Positions 10,143 to 19,685 are shown, counted from the first letter of the stretch. The stretch: 64,000 bases of DNA from Pseudomonadota bacterium (GCA_021851785.1 JAJZBV010000007.1:45825-109824), one strand, 5' to 3'. The notes: a model not told the origin generated them from the letters alone. Numbers and translations are program-made.

Positions 10143-10772
10143 ATGCCCGATAGCGCCGAGGTTTCGCCCCGCCCGAAAACCGTTCCGCCCAAGCCGGCGG
10201 CGAGCCTCGTCGTCCTGCGCGACGGCGCGGAGGTGCTGATGGGGATGCGCGGCGCCGGCCATCGTTTCATGCCCAATCGGCTGGTGTTTCCGGGTGGAAG
10301 GGTGGACCGCGCCGATCTCCGCGCGCCGGCGGCGACGCCGCTCGCGCCCCATGTCCGCGCACTCGTGGAAAAAAACGCTTCCCCTGCCCTCGCGCACGGG
10401 CTCGCGATCGCCGTTGCGCGGGAATTGGCGGAGGAAACCGGGCTTTCCCTTGGGCTTTCCCTCGGCGCGCCGCCTTCGCTCGACGGGCTCGATTATCTCT
10501 GCCGCGCGGTGACGCCGCCCGGCCTCCCGATCCGCTTCAACGCGCGCTTCTTCGTCATCGACGCCGCGCGCGCGCGCGGCACCCTCGCCGGCTCGGGCGA
10601 GTTGGAGGGGTTGCGGTTTTACCCGATCGCGGAGGCGCTGGCGCTCAACCTCGCGCTCGCGACCCGCTTCGTGCTCGACACTCTCAAGCTCTGGCTCACG
10701 CTTTCGTCGCAAGAGCGGGCGGCGCGGACCACCACGCCGCTGCTCCGCTTCCGCCGCGGGTTCACCGAATGA
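10143..10772 (+). CDS. NUDIX hydrolase
   Basis: A 209-residue NUDIX-fold pyrophosphohydrolase. The NUDIX box is present but split by an insert of about 28 residues: 'LVFPGGRVDRADL' is followed much later by the catalytic helix 'AVARELAEETGLSLG' (REL.EE.G). The substrate is unknown; such proteins often hydrolyse nucleoside diphosphate derivatives or CoA. The start is the ATG at 10143. The 3' end, from 10724, lies in a perfect 60-bp direct repeat copied again at 12261, and its stop overlaps the convergent gene at 10762 by 11 bases. Confidence 0.85.
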   Translation: MPDSAEVSPRPKTVPPKPAASLVVLRDGAEVLMGMRGAGHRFMPNRLVFPGGRVDRADLRAPAATPLAPHVRALVEKNASPALAHGLAIAVARELAEETGLSLGLSLGAPPSLDGLDYLCRAVTPPGLPIRFNARFFVIDAARARGTLAGSGELEGLRFYPIAEALALNLALATRFVLDTLKLWLTLSSQERAARTTTPLLRFRRGFTE

Positions 10773-10783
10773 CCCCCGGCGGC
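10724..10783. repeat. 60-bp direct repeat, left copy
   Basis: Bases 10724-10783 are identical to 12261-12320 over all 60 positions. This copy encodes the last codons of the NUDIX protein ('[14 protein letters not shown]') with its stop, and on the other strand the last residues of the immunity-like protein. The repeats bracket about 1.48 kb of lower-GC DNA, as expected for insertion or recombination of a foreign module at the end of the NUDIX gene. Confidence 0.95.
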
Positions 10784-11214
10784 GCGTGATCCGGCGCAAC
10801 GTCGTAGCGCAGATCGACCCGGACTCCGTCGGCTTCTTTGGCAAACACGGTGAAATGCGCCGGCCAGGGGATCCTGACCTGCAGCACACCCGGTGCGGAC
10901 CAGGCGATCCGGAGCCGATGCGGGTCGAATTCTAACGTGTCAGCGCTGAGTATCGGAATATCCTGCAATATCACTGGCCTGTCGGTGACGAGATCGACAT
11001 GGATCATAACATCGCCGACATTCATGAATTTTATCGAGCATTCCTCCTGATCGACGACTACCGTCCATCTGTGATCGGGGGAGGGAAATGTCTGCTTACT
11101 AAAAATATTACATACCGTATTGCCCCGGATACCATTTAGTAACTCCCAGCCCGAGAATATCATTGCGGCGCATAAAATAAAGATTATCGCAAGATATGAT
11201 ACGCATCGTTTCAT
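10762..11214 (-). CDS. Membrane-anchored or periplasmic hypothetical protein, possible immunity protein
   Basis: A 150-residue protein with an N-terminal hydrophobic helix ('YLAIIFILCAAMIFSGWELL') that would anchor or export it, followed by a soluble domain of beta-strand character ('HRWTVVVDQEECSIKFMN', 'LRIAWSAPGVLQVRIPW'). I do not recognise the family. It starts one base after the stop of the larger toxin-like gene, so the two are surely one transcript. A small exported protein directly downstream of a toxin-like gene suggests immunity, which is inference. The 5' two thirds are AT-rich compared with the host. Its last residues are encoded inside the 60-bp repeat. Confidence 0.6.
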   Translation of the reverse strand: MKRCVSYLAIIFILCAAMIFSGWELLNGIRGNTVCNIFSKQTFPSPDHRWTVVVDQEECSIKFMNVGDVMIHVDLVTDRPVILQDIPILSADTLEFDPHRLRIAWSAPGVLQVRIPWPAHFTVFAKEADGVRVDLRYDVAPDHAPPGVIR

Positions 11215-11215
11215 A

Positions 11216-12202
11216 CTATTTTTTGAAATCAGACAATATTTTCCCAGAATTATAGAGGTAATACCCTTTATCTGTATTTTTTACGTTACGCTCTGGGATA
11301 TTTTTATATTTATTATCATATATTATGTCTTTTTCATACTTGCTGCCGAATGCTATAAAATTTTCTACTGAAAGAATCAAAGATTCAGGTATGCCATTTG
11401 CAGCGGCGTAGAGACCAATCAAGACCGTCGCGTAATCTACGAATTCCGGGTGGAATTCATGCTCAAGACGTTGGGCATCCCAGATATGTCCACGATTGAA
11501 TTTTGACAATTCCGATTCCATGTACATAAATACATTTATCCAGCCTAGAGAGAAGTCCTGTGCCAGCATCTCCTCTTCCCGTTTTGTGTCCTCAATTCCC
11601 TGATTAACGAAGAAATGTGGGTCCATTCCTTCAGGTCGCCTCATCTTCGTGCCATCAGGAGCAAACACCTGCTGCCCCTTGTCGTCCAGGAATAGCACCG
11701 GAGCCAGAGGGCCCTCCTTGGCTGGCGGCACGACGGGAAAACTTTCTTCCTGCGTAGCGACGCTATTAGGAGCATAGAACTGGCGATTGAGCCAGGATTG
11801 CGGTGCTGCAGAGAAATCCGGTGAAGCCGTCTGGCCGGAATCCGGTGGCATGTCGTGGTCGGCGCGGTTCGGATCGGCGAACATGTTACCCAGCGCCAGG
11901 AAGAAACGAAGAAAATTCTCCGTCGTATCAACGGTGGGCGCAGAGGGTGTGGCCGCGACGACGTCATCCCTCTCGTTCTGGGCGATTTCGATGCTCGCCA
12001 GCGACCCGTCGCGCCGCAAAACCACGGTCGCCGGAATCCTGATCGCGCCGGGATGCGCCTGCAGCCAGTCCTCGGGCGGGGTCTGGCCCTCCGGCACGAA
12101 CAGGAACGGGACGACCAGTTCATTGGCGCGGGAGGGGGTGGTATCGGAGGATTTATCGATGAATATGTTAATTAAATTAACATAATCTCGCGCCCCGCGC
12201 AA
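11216..12202 (-). CDS. Toxin-like protein, probable 5'-truncated polymorphic toxin C-terminus
   Basis: A 328-residue protein with no convincing start codon: translation would begin at a TTG within remnant sequence, and the protein seems to begin mid-domain ('[20 protein letters not shown]'). The last 130 residues ('[20 protein letters not shown]', then '[20 protein letters not shown]' and '[18 protein letters not shown]') resemble the arrangement of Ntox44-type polymorphic toxin domains, as I recall them. I cannot confirm this without a profile search. GC content falls sharply towards the 3' end (bases 11216-11400). With the adjacent membrane protein and the flanking direct repeats it looks like a displaced toxin/immunity cassette. 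Confidence 0.5.
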   Translation of the reverse strand: MRGARDYVNLINIFIDKSSDTTPSRANELVVPFLFVPEGQTPPEDWLQAHPGAIRIPATVVLRRDGSLASIEIAQNERDDVVAATPSAPTVDTTENFLRFFLALGNMFADPNRADHDMPPDSGQTASPDFSAAPQSWLNRQFYAPNSVATQEESFPVVPPAKEGPLAPVLFLDDKGQQVFAPDGTKMRRPEGMDPHFFVNQGIEDTKREEEMLAQDFSLGWINVFMYMESELSKFNRGHIWDAQRLEHEFHPEFVDYATVLIGLYAAANGIPESLILSVENFIAFGSKYEKDIIYDNKYKNIPERNVKNTDKGYYLYNSGKILSDFKK

Positions 12203-12260
12203 GCCGCATCGCAGGCCCTCGCGCCTTCGGCAGACGCACGGCGAAGCGCGCGCCGGCCGG
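12203..12260 (-). pseudogene. Remnant resembling the 3' end of a histidine kinase gene
   Basis: Read leftward, 12221-12258 encodes '[14 protein letters not shown]', which matches the end of the ChvG-like kinase at 15956 ('[12 protein letters not shown]'). No kinase body is attached: on one side is the second 60-bp repeat and on the other the toxin-like gene. It is best explained as debris at a recombination junction. The match is short, so confidence is limited. Confidence 0.4.
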
Positions 12261-12320
12261 GCGGACCACCACGCCGCTGCTCCGCTTCCGCCGCGGGTTC
12301 ACCGAATGACCCCCGGCGGC
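12261..12320. repeat. 60-bp direct repeat, right copy
   Basis: Perfect copy of 10724-10783, in the same orientation. Here it is not attached to a NUDIX gene: it carries the orphaned last 14 codons and stop of NUDIX, just beyond the 3' end of icd. Together with the left copy it delimits the toxin-like/immunity-like module. Confidence 0.95.
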
Positions 12321-12335
12321 TGATCCCCGGCGCGC

Positions 12336-13550
12336 TCAGCCCATCGCGGCGCGCAGATTGTCGTCGATTTTGGCGAGAAAATCCTGGGTGTTGAGCCAGG
12401 GCTGGTCCTTGCCGATCAGCCCCGCGAGATCCTTGGTCATGGCGCCGCTCTCGACGGTGTCGATGCAGACCTTCTCCAGGGTCTCAGCGAATTTCGTGAC
12501 TGCGGGCGTCGCGTCGAACTGGCCGCGATAGGCGAGGCCGCGGGTCCAGGCGAAGATCGAGGCGATCGGGTTGGTCGAGGTCTCGCGCCCCTTCTGGTGC
12601 TCGCGGTAATGGCGGGTCACGGTGCCGTGCGCCGCCTCGCTCTCCACCGTCTTGCCATCCGGGCTCATCAAGACGCTGGTCATCAGGCCGAGGCTGCCGA
12701 AGCCTTGCGCGACGATGTCGCTTTCCACGTCGCCGTCATAGTTCTTGCACGCCCAGACATAGCCGCCCGACCATTTCAGGGCCGAGGCCACCATGTCGTC
12801 GATCAGCCGGTGCTCATAGGTCAGCCCCTCGCGGGCGAAGGAATCCTTGAACTCGGCGTCGAAAATCTCCTGGAACACGTCCTTGAACATACCGTCATAG
12901 ATTTTCAGGATGGTGTTCTTGGTCGAGAGATAGACCGGATATTTGCGCGCGAGACCATAATTGAAGGAGGCGCGGGCGAAACCCTCGATCGAGGCGCGCG
13001 TGTTGAACATGCCGAGCGCGACCCCGGCGCCCTTGAAATCATGCACCTCCAGCATCTGCGGCGGGCCGCCATCGGCGGGAAGGTAGCTCAGCGTCACGCG
13101 GCCGGGGCCGGGGATTTTCGCTTCCGTCGCGCGGTAGATGTCACCGAAGGCGTGGCGGCCGATGACGATCGGCTGCGTCCAGTGCGGCACCAGGCGGGGG
13201 ACGTTGCGGCAGATGATCGGCTCGCGGAAAATCGTGCCGTCGAGGATGTTGCGGACGGTGCCGTTCGGGCTCCGCCACATTTTCTTCAAGCCAAACTCGG
13301 CGACGCGGGCCTCATCGGGGGTGATGGTCGCGCATTTGACCCCGACGCCATACTGCTTGATGGCGTTGGCGGCGTCGATCGTCACCTGGTCATCGGTCTT
13401 GTCGCGGTATTCGATGCCGAGATCGTAGTATTTGAGGTCGATATCGAGGTAGGGAAGAATCAGCTTTTCTTTGATGAACCCCCAGATGATGCGCGTCATT
13501 TCATCCCCGTCGAGTTCAACGACCGGGGTTTTTACCTTGATTTTTGCCAT
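12336..13550 (-). CDS. icd: NADP-dependent isocitrate dehydrogenase, eukaryotic-type homodimer
   Basis: A 404-residue TCA-cycle enzyme that oxidises isocitrate to 2-oxoglutarate with NADP, which links it to the nitrogen-assimilation genes at the left edge. The N-terminus '[20 protein letters not shown]', the substrate loop '[19 protein letters not shown]', the metal-site region '[20 protein letters not shown]' and '[19 protein letters not shown]' mark the subfamily shared with mitochondrial and many alphaproteobacterial enzymes, not the E. coli type. Length is typical. The gene is monocistronic. Confidence 0.97.
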   Translation of the reverse strand: MAKIKVKTPVVELDGDEMTRIIWGFIKEKLILPYLDIDLKYYDLGIEYRDKTDDQVTIDAANAIKQYGVGVKCATITPDEARVAEFGLKKMWRSPNGTVRNILDGTIFREPIICRNVPRLVPHWTQPIVIGRHAFGDIYRATEAKIPGPGRVTLSYLPADGGPPQMLEVHDFKGAGVALGMFNTRASIEGFARASFNYGLARKYPVYLSTKNTILKIYDGMFKDVFQEIFDAEFKDSFAREGLTYEHRLIDDMVASALKWSGGYVWACKNYDGDVESDIVAQGFGSLGLMTSVLMSPDGKTVESEAAHGTVTRHYREHQKGRETSTNPIASIFAWTRGLAYRGQFDATPAVTKFAETLEKVCIDTVESGAMTKDLAGLIGKDQPWLNTQDFLAKIDDNLRAAMG

Positions 13551-13686
13551 TTTTTCCTCATCGACCTGGAAAGCGCGTCATGTTGCGGCGCGGCGGAACA
13601 GTGCCGGGCGGACATTCGCACCGGGCGCGGCCGCGGACAAGGGTGGCGACGCTCAAAAAACGCGACCCTGGGCTGTCCCGCGCCCA

Positions 13687-14760
13687 TCATGGGCGAAGGA
13701 AAGCGAGCAATGCGCGGTCGAACCCCTCCGGATCCTGGAGATGGATCAGATGGCCGGCGGCAAAGCTTTCCACCCGCGCATCCGGCATTTTTGCGGCGAG
13801 CGCGGCCGCGAGCGCGGCGATGTGCCCCATGCGCGGCTGATCCGCCGGCGCGGCGAAGGGGCGGCCAGGGGCGGTGTGGTCGTCGGTGCCGACGAGAAAG
13901 AGGGTCGGCGCCGCGATCAGCGGCAGTTCATCGACCACCGGCTGGCCCCAGATCGCGAAATAGCTCGCGACATAGGCCTCGACCCAGCGCGGATAATCGG
14001 CGCTTGCGCTCATGCGCTGGCGCAAGGCGACGAAGGGCGCAACCAGCGCCTCCGCCCCGGCGAGGCCATAGGCGGTCACGAGATAGTGTTCATAGGCGGC
14101 CGGCGAGAGCGCGATCTCGTGGGCGTAGAGCGCGGCCGGATCGACCGGCGGCACGAAGCGCCGGTAATTTTCGAGGCCGAGCGGCGAATAGAGCACGAGA
14201 TGGCGGATGCGCGCGGGATAGGTGCGGGCGAAACGCGCGGCCAGCATCCCGCCCATGGAATGGCCGACGACATCGACTTTATCGAGACCGAGATGATCGA
14301 GGAGAGCGGCGGTTTGCGCCGCCGCCCGGTCGAAGGAGAAATCGCCCTCGGGCTTGGAGGATTTGCCGAACCCGATCTGATCCGGCGCGATCACCCGGAA
14401 CCCGGCGGCGGCGAGCGCCCGGATCACCGGCGCCCAGTAGCTCGCCGGAAAATTCCGCCCATGCAGCAGCAAGACCGCCCGGCCATTCGCCGGCGCGCCC
14501 CGTGTCACGTCCCCCCGTGTCACGTCCTCCTGCGTCACGTCCCCCTGTGTCATGTCCCTGGGCGCGACATCCATATAGGCCATGCGCGCCTCGTGGTGAT
14601 CGACGCCGAGGGGAAGGAGGAAGACCGGATAGGGATAGGGATAGCCCTCGAGATCGATGCCGAGCGCGTCCGCCGGCACCGGGTCATCGGCGCGGGCGGC
14701 GAGCGGGCTTGCCAAAAGCAGCAGGAGAACGAGGAACCATGAGCGGCGCATCCCGCCCAT
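13687..14760 (-). CDS. Secreted alpha/beta hydrolase
   Basis: A 357-residue exported alpha/beta-hydrolase. The signal peptide is 'MGGMRRSWFLVLLLLLASPL' ending 'AARADD'. The mature protein has the oxyanion-hole motif 'LLLHGRNFPASYW', the nucleophile elbow 'VVGHSMGGMLAARFA', an acid in 'LVGTDDHTAPG' and the catalytic histidine in 'FAAGHLIHLQDPEGF'. Serine hydrolase function is clear but the substrate is unknown. Four tandem 5-residue repeats of the DVTRG type lie between the N-terminal strand and the hydrolase core. I start at 14760 because this places the signal peptide at the N-terminus; codons further upstream (to 14835) are unlikely. Confidence 0.88.
   Translation of the reverse strand: MGGMRRSWFLVLLLLLASPLAARADDPVPADALGIDLEGYPYPYPVFLLPLGVDHHEARMAYMDVAPRDMTQGDVTQEDVTRGDVTRGAPANGRAVLLLHGRNFPASYWAPVIRALAAAGFRVIAPDQIGFGKSSKPEGDFSFDRAAAQTAALLDHLGLDKVDVVGHSMGGMLAARFARTYPARIRHLVLYSPLGLENYRRFVPPVDPAALYAHEIALSPAAYEHYLVTAYGLAGAEALVAPFVALRQRMSASADYPRWVEAYVASYFAIWGQPVVDELPLIAAPTLFLVGTDDHTAPGRPFAAPADQPRMGHIAALAAALAAKMPDARVESFAAGHLIHLQDPEGFDRALLAFLRP
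14501..14560. repeat. Four 15-bp tandem repeats inside the hydrolase gene
   Basis: Four head-to-tail 15-bp units of the form 'CGTGTCACGTCCCCC' with one to four differences each. On the coding (minus) strand they give DMTQG-DVTQE-DVTRG-DVTRG, a polar in-frame linker. The unit length keeps the frame whatever the copy number. Confidence 0.9.
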
Positions 14761-14868
14761 CCTGGCGGCGTGTTGCGCCTCGGGCAAGCGGGCGGCGCCC
14801 AGCGGCGATCGGTGAGTCGGCGATCGGCGAGTCAACGATCGACGCGGCCGATCGCCGTTAACTTTTTC

Positions 14869-14896
14869 TTGACAATCGTTATAAATTTGGTAACTT
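14869..14896 (+). promoter_or_regulatory. Likely sigma-70 promoter of the PEP-CTERM gene
   Basis: TTGACA at 14869-14874 is followed after 16 bases by TAACTT at 14891-14896, in an A/T-rich stretch within otherwise GC-rich DNA, about 40 bp upstream of the start codon. The ribosome site GGAGGA lies at 14925-14930. Confidence 0.55.
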
Positions 14897-14935
14897 TTCG
14901 ATATTGTCCATTTATGTCAACAATGGAGGACGGTG

Positions 14936-15949
14936 ATGGCATCCTTCGGCCGCGCTCGCGGCAAAAGCGCCTTGGTGGTGGCGACATCGGCCCTGGCGCT
15001 CTCGGTGGCGGTGGGCCACGCCAAAGCGGATTACGTGGTGACGCCACCGGCCAGCGTGCCGACGAGCTTCACCGACTCGACGCCAATCACCCCGCCCGCC
15101 AATCTGGTGCCGGGGCTGACGGCCTCGCTCTGGGGCATCTCCCCGGGCCTTGGTATCAACAGCGCGGGCAATCTCGAGGGCGGCTCCGGCAACTCCGGCT
15201 TTCCCACTCTGCAAGGCATGGCCAATCTCGAAACCCTGGCCCAGACCGGGACGATCACCGTGTTGTCGAGCGGCGTGCCCGGCACCGGCGCCGGCGCGCT
15301 GACTTACACGGCGAGCCCCTATTTCTCGTTCACCGATACCGCGATCAACGCCTACCATTTCGTCGCCATCGGCGGCGGCGGCAATACCCTCCAGAACGTG
15401 CTCGACGGCGCCGGCAATTCCCTCGCCACCAATCTCGTCAATGGCATCACGCTCCCCGCTTCCGCTTCGACGACCCCCTGGTACAATCTGATTTTCGACC
15501 AAACGGGCTATGTCCATGTCGCGCAGGCGAACAGTTCCTATACCTTCGCCGTCGCCTCCAACGATCTGAACGACGACGGCACCGAAATCCTCCTCGGCGG
15601 CAACGGCCCGATCGGCAGCGGCAGCGTCGTCGGCTTCCAGAACGCCAATAGCATCATGTCCTCGAACGGCGTCGCGACCCTGATGAATGGCAACACCTAC
15701 GGCGCCGCGACCGACACCGTGACTTTTACCCAGGCGGGGTATTATCCGTTCGAGATCTTCAACGCCCAGACCTGGGGCGGCGCCTTCGAAAACGTCAGCT
15801 TCGTGCCGACCGACACCAATACGCCGAATCTGGTATTCTACACCAACGGCGCCGCGGTCCCCGAACCCTCGTCCGCGGCGCTGATCCTCGCCGGTCTCGC
15901 CGGCCTGAAGCTGCTCCGCCGCCGGTTCGAAAACAAAGCCGTGCCGTAA
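14936..15949 (+). CDS. PEP-CTERM sorting domain protein
   Basis: A 337-residue exported protein with an N-terminal signal ('SALVVATSALALSVAVGHAK'), a Gly/Asn/Thr-rich beta-type body, and a C-terminal PEP-CTERM tripartite sorting signal: 'VPEPSSAALILAGLAG' then 'LKLLRRR'. Proteins of this class are processed by an exosortase (EpsH/XrtA) and delivered to the surface or extracellular matrix; no exosortase gene lies in this window. Body motifs include 'DLNDDGTEILLGGNGPIGSG'. The start is the ATG at 14936 after GGAGGA. The specific role is unknown. Confidence 0.88.
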   Translation: MASFGRARGKSALVVATSALALSVAVGHAKADYVVTPPASVPTSFTDSTPITPPANLVPGLTASLWGISPGLGINSAGNLEGGSGNSGFPTLQGMANLETLAQTGTITVLSSGVPGTGAGALTYTASPYFSFTDTAINAYHFVAIGGGGNTLQNVLDGAGNSLATNLVNGITLPASASTTPWYNLIFDQTGYVHVAQANSSYTFAVASNDLNDDGTEILLGGNGPIGSGSVVGFQNANSIMSSNGVATLMNGNTYGAATDTVTFTQAGYYPFEIFNAQTWGGAFENVSFVPTDTNTPNLVFYTNGAAVPEPSSAALILAGLAGLKLLRRRFENKAVP

Positions 15950-15955
15950 CCCGCC

Positions 15956-17659
15956 TCACGCTTTCGGCAGACGGATGACGAAGCGGGCGCCGATCACCTT
16001 GCCCGCCCCGTCCTGCCCCGCCTCATCATAGCGGTTCTCGGCGCTGATTTTGCCGCGCAGCGCCTCGATGATCTGGCGGCTGATCGAAAGCCCGAGCCCG
16101 GAATGCTGGCCGAAGCGTTCGCCTTCGGGGCGCTCGGAATAGAAACGGTCGAAGATGTGTTCGCGCCTGGCCTCGGGGATGCCCGGCCCCTCATCCTCGA
16201 CGGTGATTTCCACCTCGCCACCTGTCTCGCGCGCCGCAAGCATGATCCGTCCGCCGGGCGGGCTGAAGGAGCGGGCATTGGCGATCAGGTTGCGCAAGAC
16301 CTGCACCAGCCGGTCGGCGACGCCGCGCACGACCAGGCCGCTTTCGGGCGCGTCGAGCACCAGAGGCGGCTCGCCGGTGGCCAGGGTCGCGGCGTGGATA
16401 TCGGCCAGCGTCGCCAGAATCGGCGCGACATCGACCAGTTCCGTCGCCGTGCGCGACAATTCGGCGTCGACGCGGCTCGCATCCGAGATGTCGCTGATCA
16501 GCCGGTCCAATCTCCGCACATCCTCGGCGATGATGGCAAGGAGGCGCCGCTGCTGGCCCGGATCCTCGATCCGCCGCAGGGTCTCGATCGCGCTCTGGAG
16601 GGAGGAGAGCGGGTTCTTGATCTCATGCGCGACGTCGGCGGCGAAGCGCTCGATCGCGTCCATCCGCGCCCAGAGCGCGGCGGCGCTTTCGGCCAAAGCG
16701 TGGGCGAGGGTGCCGATCTCGTCGCGGCGGGCGAGCAGCCGGCGCGGCACCGCCCCGCTCCGCCCCTGGCCCTCCCGCATCTCGCCGGCGGCGGCGGCAA
16801 GCCGCAGGATCGGCCGGGCGATGGTGCGCGCGAGATACCACGACATGATCACCGTGAGGCCGAGCGCGAGACAGAACAGCGCCAGGATCGACATCCGCAC
16901 GTTATAGAGGCTGTCATCGACCTCGCGGGCTTCGCGGGTCAGGAGGATGATGCCGACGGTCTGGGCGTCCTGCTGCACCGGCTCGGCGACCGTCACCAAA
17001 AGCCGGTCATCGGTGGTGCGGCGGATATAGGGCGGCGTCTCGCGTGAGCGCGCGGCGCCCGAGGTGCGCAGTTCCTCGCGCACATCGGGCTGCCAGTCGA
17101 TCCCGCCGGCGAGCGGCCCGGCCTCCAGCGTCGGCGCCGCCGGGTTGCGCGGGAGATGGGCGAGCACCCAGTCATAGATCTCCTCGATCACGCTCGCGAC
17201 ATGGCCGCGCGGCACCGCCGGCGGGATCGGGTCCATCTCGAAGGTGCCGCTGCCGGCCTCGCGCTGGCGGCTATCGGCGATCACCGTGCCGTCCGGGCCG
17301 TAGAGCCTGGCCTCGGCGCTCGGCGTCGGCTCGGTCAGGCGGCGGAGCAGCGGGCGGGCGAGCACCGGCACCAGCCGCGCCGTGCCCGAGGCATCGATCG
17401 CGACCGCCGCCTGGCCGAGCGCGCCGGCATAGATGCGCGCCTGTTCGCGGAGCGTCAGCACCTCCGCCTCCAAAAGCCCGTTCTGATACTGGTCGAGATA
17501 GAGCAAAGCGACCACCAGCAGCGCCAGCGGCAGCGCGTTGACCAGAAGGATGCGGCGCAACAGCGGCGAGACGAAGCGCGGGGCGGGCGCCGCTTCTTCC
17601 TGGGGTTTGCCCGCCTTGGCGGCGGTGTTACTGCTCCTTATAGCGGTAGCCGATGCCAT
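15956..17659 (-). CDS. chvG: ChvG-like sensor histidine kinase
   Basis: A membrane sensor kinase of about 567 residues. The N-terminal transmembrane helix ('[20 protein letters not shown]') and the second at about residues 265-285 bracket a periplasmic domain. HAMP ('[19 protein letters not shown]') is followed by the HisKA box '[19 protein letters not shown]', the N box '[14 protein letters not shown]', the G1 box '[10 protein letters not shown]' and the G2 box '[12 protein letters not shown]'. The gene order chvI-chvG and the sequence fit the ChvG/ExoS kinase, which senses acidity or envelope stress in alphaproteobacteria. Its start is uncertain: ATG at 17659 overlaps chvI by 32 bases. Confidence 0.85.
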   Translation of the reverse strand: MASATAIRSSNTAAKAGKPQEEAAPAPRFVSPLLRRILLVNALPLALLVVALLYLDQYQNGLLEAEVLTLREQARIYAGALGQAAVAIDASGTARLVPVLARPLLRRLTEPTPSAEARLYGPDGTVIADSRQREAGSGTFEMDPIPPAVPRGHVASVIEEIYDWVLAHLPRNPAAPTLEAGPLAGGIDWQPDVREELRTSGAARSRETPPYIRRTTDDRLLVTVAEPVQQDAQTVGIILLTREAREVDDSLYNVRMSILALFCLALGLTVIMSWYLARTIARPILRLAAAAGEMREGQGRSGAVPRRLLARRDEIGTLAHALAESAAALWARMDAIERFAADVAHEIKNPLSSLQSAIETLRRIEDPGQQRRLLAIIAEDVRRLDRLISDISDASRVDAELSRTATELVDVAPILATLADIHAATLATGEPPLVLDAPESGLVVRGVADRLVQVLRNLIANARSFSPPGGRIMLAARETGGEVEITVEDEGPGIPEARREHIFDRFYSERPEGERFGQHSGLGLSISRQIIEALRGKISAENRYDEAGQDGAGKVIGARFVIRLPKA

Positions 17660-18329
17660 ACAGCGTCTCGATCTGGTTGAAATCCTCATCGACGGCACGG
17701 AATTTCTTGCGGATGCGTTTCACGTGGCTGTCGATGGTGCGGTCATCGACATAGATGTTCTCGCCATAGGCGGCATCGATGAGCTGGTCGCGCGCCTTCA
17801 CCACCCCCGGCCGCGCCGCCAGCGTCTTCAAGAGCAGGAATTCGGTGACGGTGAGGTCGATATCGGCGCCGCGCCAGGCGCAGCGATGCCGGGTTTCGTC
17901 GAGGACGAGATCGCCGCGCTGGATGATCCCGGCGGCGGGCTGGCCGGAGCCCTCGGCGCGGCCGGCCTCGTTGCGGCGCAAGAGGGCGCGGATGCGCTCG
18001 ATCAGCAGGCGCTGGCTGAACGGCTTGGTGATGTAGTCATCGGCGCCGAGGCGGAGCCCCATCAGCTCGTCCACCTCCTCGTCCTTGCTGGTGAGGAAGA
18101 TCACCGGCATCGCGGAGCGGGCGCGGAGCCGCTGGAGCAGCTCCATCCCGTCCATGCGCGGCATCTTGACGTCGAGCACCGCGAGATCGACCGGGCGGGC
18201 GAGCAGCGCCTGGAGCGCGCTTTCGCCGTCGGTGTAGGTGCGCACCTGGAACCCCTCCTGCTCCAGGGTCATCGCGACGCTGGTCAGGATGTTGCGATCG
18301 TCATCGACCAGGGCAATGGTGTGCTTCAT
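17628..18329 (-). CDS. chvI: ChvI-like OmpR-family response regulator
   Basis: A 233-residue two-component regulator. The receiver domain begins '[20 protein letters not shown]', has the phosphoacceptor Asp in '[17 protein letters not shown]', and the conserved Lys in 'YITKPFSQR'. The winged-helix DNA-binding domain ends '[19 protein letters not shown]' and 'GIGYRYKEQ'. It is the first gene of the chvI-chvG pair, and its cognate kinase overlaps its 3' end. The 18329 ATG is preferred because it aligns with the family start. It diverges from the HugZ-like gene, so both share a 67-bp intergenic region. Confidence 0.9.
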   Translation of the reverse strand: MKHTIALVDDDRNILTSVAMTLEQEGFQVRTYTDGESALQALLARPVDLAVLDVKMPRMDGMELLQRLRARSAMPVIFLTSKDEEVDELMGLRLGADDYITKPFSQRLLIERIRALLRRNEAGRAEGSGQPAAGIIQRGDLVLDETRHRCAWRGADIDLTVTEFLLLKTLAARPGVVKARDQLIDAAYGENIYVDDRTIDSHVKRIRKKFRAVDEDFNQIETLYGIGYRYKEQ

Positions 18330-18396
18330 GACCGCCTCCGAGATGCCGGCACGGCATCGACATACCACGCCGCGAGGAAGATAGGGTAATCGAAGC

Positions 18397-19080
18397 ATGA
18401 GTACCGAACCACCGGCCGCTATCGGCTTCACGCTCCGCTCTCTCGCGCGCGCGGCGCGGGTCGCGAGCCTCGCCAGCGTGAGTGCCGCCGGGCAGCCCTT
18501 CGTCTCGCTGGTGACGCCGGCGTTCGCTGCCGATTTCACAGCACTTTTGCTGCTCTCCGGCCTCGCCGAACACACGCGGCATCTCCGCGCCGAGCCGCGC
18601 TGCGCCCTCCTCGTGGTTGGCGAAAACGAGGGGCCGAACCCGCAGACGACGCCGCGCCTGACGCTCATCGGCCGCGCCGAGCCCGTCGCCGACGCCGCCC
18701 TCCGCGCCCGCTACCTCGCGCGCCACCCCTATGCCGCGCTCTATGCCGGGTTCGGCGATTTCGGGCTGTGGCGGCTGGTTGCGGAGGAGGCGCATTACGT
18801 CGGCGGATTCGGCGTCGCGCGCAGGATCGCTGCGGCAAAATTCCGCCCCGATCCCGAAGCCGTCGCCGCCATCGAAGCCGCCGCGCCGGCGCTCATCGCC
18901 GAGGCCGAGGCCGACCCGCTTGGCGGCGGGGGCGGGAAAATCGTCGCGCTCGATCCCGATGGCTGCGACCTCGCTTGCGGCGAGGCGGTGCGGCGGGTCG
19001 CTTTTCCCGCGCCGGTGGCCAGCGCCGAGGAGGTTCGCGCCGCCCTCATCGGCCTCGCGCGGGCGGCGCGCCGGGAATAG
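18397..19080 (+). CDS. HugZ-like pyridoxamine 5'-phosphate oxidase-fold protein
   Basis: A 227-residue split-barrel protein of the HugZ/PNPOx-like family, with an N-terminal flavin-type barrel ('[20 protein letters not shown]', '[20 protein letters not shown]') and a C-terminal DUF2470-like helical part ('[20 protein letters not shown]'). Relatives bind or degrade haem (HugZ, HutZ) and some have other flavin or F420 functions. No haem uptake genes are adjacent. It is 26 bp upstream of the AhpD-like gene, so an oxidative-stress operon is plausible. Confidence 0.8.
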   Translation: MSTEPPAAIGFTLRSLARAARVASLASVSAAGQPFVSLVTPAFAADFTALLLLSGLAEHTRHLRAEPRCALLVVGENEGPNPQTTPRLTLIGRAEPVADAALRARYLARHPYAALYAGFGDFGLWRLVAEEAHYVGGFGVARRIAAAKFRPDPEAVAAIEAAAPALIAEAEADPLGGGGGKIVALDPDGCDLACGEAVRRVAFPAPVASAEEVRAALIGLARAARRE

Positions 19081-19106
19081 AGTGGGCGGGAAACAGGAGA
19101 AACGCC

Positions 19107-19676
19107 ATGACCGCCCCGATCAGCCGCTTTCCCATCCCCGCGCTGGCCGATCTGCCGCCCGATATCCGCGCCCGGATCGAAATGGTCGCGGAAAAATCCG
19201 GCTTCGTCCCCAACGTGTTCCTGGCGCTGGCCGCAAGGCCGGACGAGTTCCGCGCCTTCTTCGCCTATCACGACGCGCTGATGGCGAAAGAGGGCGGGCT
19301 CTCCAAGGCCGAGCGCGAGATGATCGTGGTCGCGACCTCGGCCGCCAATCAATGCCAGTATTGCGTCATCGCCCACGGCGCGATTTTGCGCGTGCGGGCG
19401 AAAAACCCGCTGATCGCCGATCAGGTCGCAACCAACTACCGCAAGGCCGATCTCTCGCCGCGCGAACGCGCCATGCTCGATTTCGCGCTGAAAGTGGCGC
19501 TGGCGGCGCACGCGATCGACGACGCCGATTACGCGCGGCTCCACGCGGCGGGCTTCAGCGAGGCGGAAACCTGGGACATCGCCGCCATCGCCGCCTTCTT
19601 CGGCATGTCCAACCGCCTCGCCAACGCCTTCGCCATCCGCCCGAATGACGAATTCTATCGGCTGGGAAGGGAGTGA
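19107..19676 (+). CDS. AhpD-like alkylhydroperoxidase (peroxidase-related enzyme)
   Basis: A 189-residue helical protein of the carboxymuconolactone decarboxylase/AhpD superfamily, with the redox CxxC and proton-relay motif 'NQCQYCVIAHGAI' at about residues 87-99. The family reduces hydroperoxides through the cysteine pair. The N-terminal 'FPIPALADLPPDIRARIEMV' and C-terminal 'NAFAIRPNDEFYRLGR' match the uncharacterised peroxidase-related subfamily. AGGAG precedes the ATG at 19107. Confidence 0.87.
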   Translation: MTAPISRFPIPALADLPPDIRARIEMVAEKSGFVPNVFLALAARPDEFRAFFAYHDALMAKEGGLSKAEREMIVVATSAANQCQYCVIAHGAILRVRAKNPLIADQVATNYRKADLSPRERAMLDFALKVALAAHAIDDADYARLHAAGFSEAETWDIAAIAAFFGMSNRLANAFAIRPNDEFYRLGRE

Positions 19677-19685
19677 GGGGAAAGT

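Noticed and set aside
14501..14560. Tandem repeats considered as CRISPR or operator array
   Set aside because: Units are contiguous with no spacers and stay in the hydrolase frame; likewise for 38823-38867 and 51000-51960.
12597..14861. Long plus-strand open frame across icd and the hydrolase gene
   Set aside because: Spans two convincing minus-strand genes and the gap between them; composition is that of antisense GC-rich DNA.
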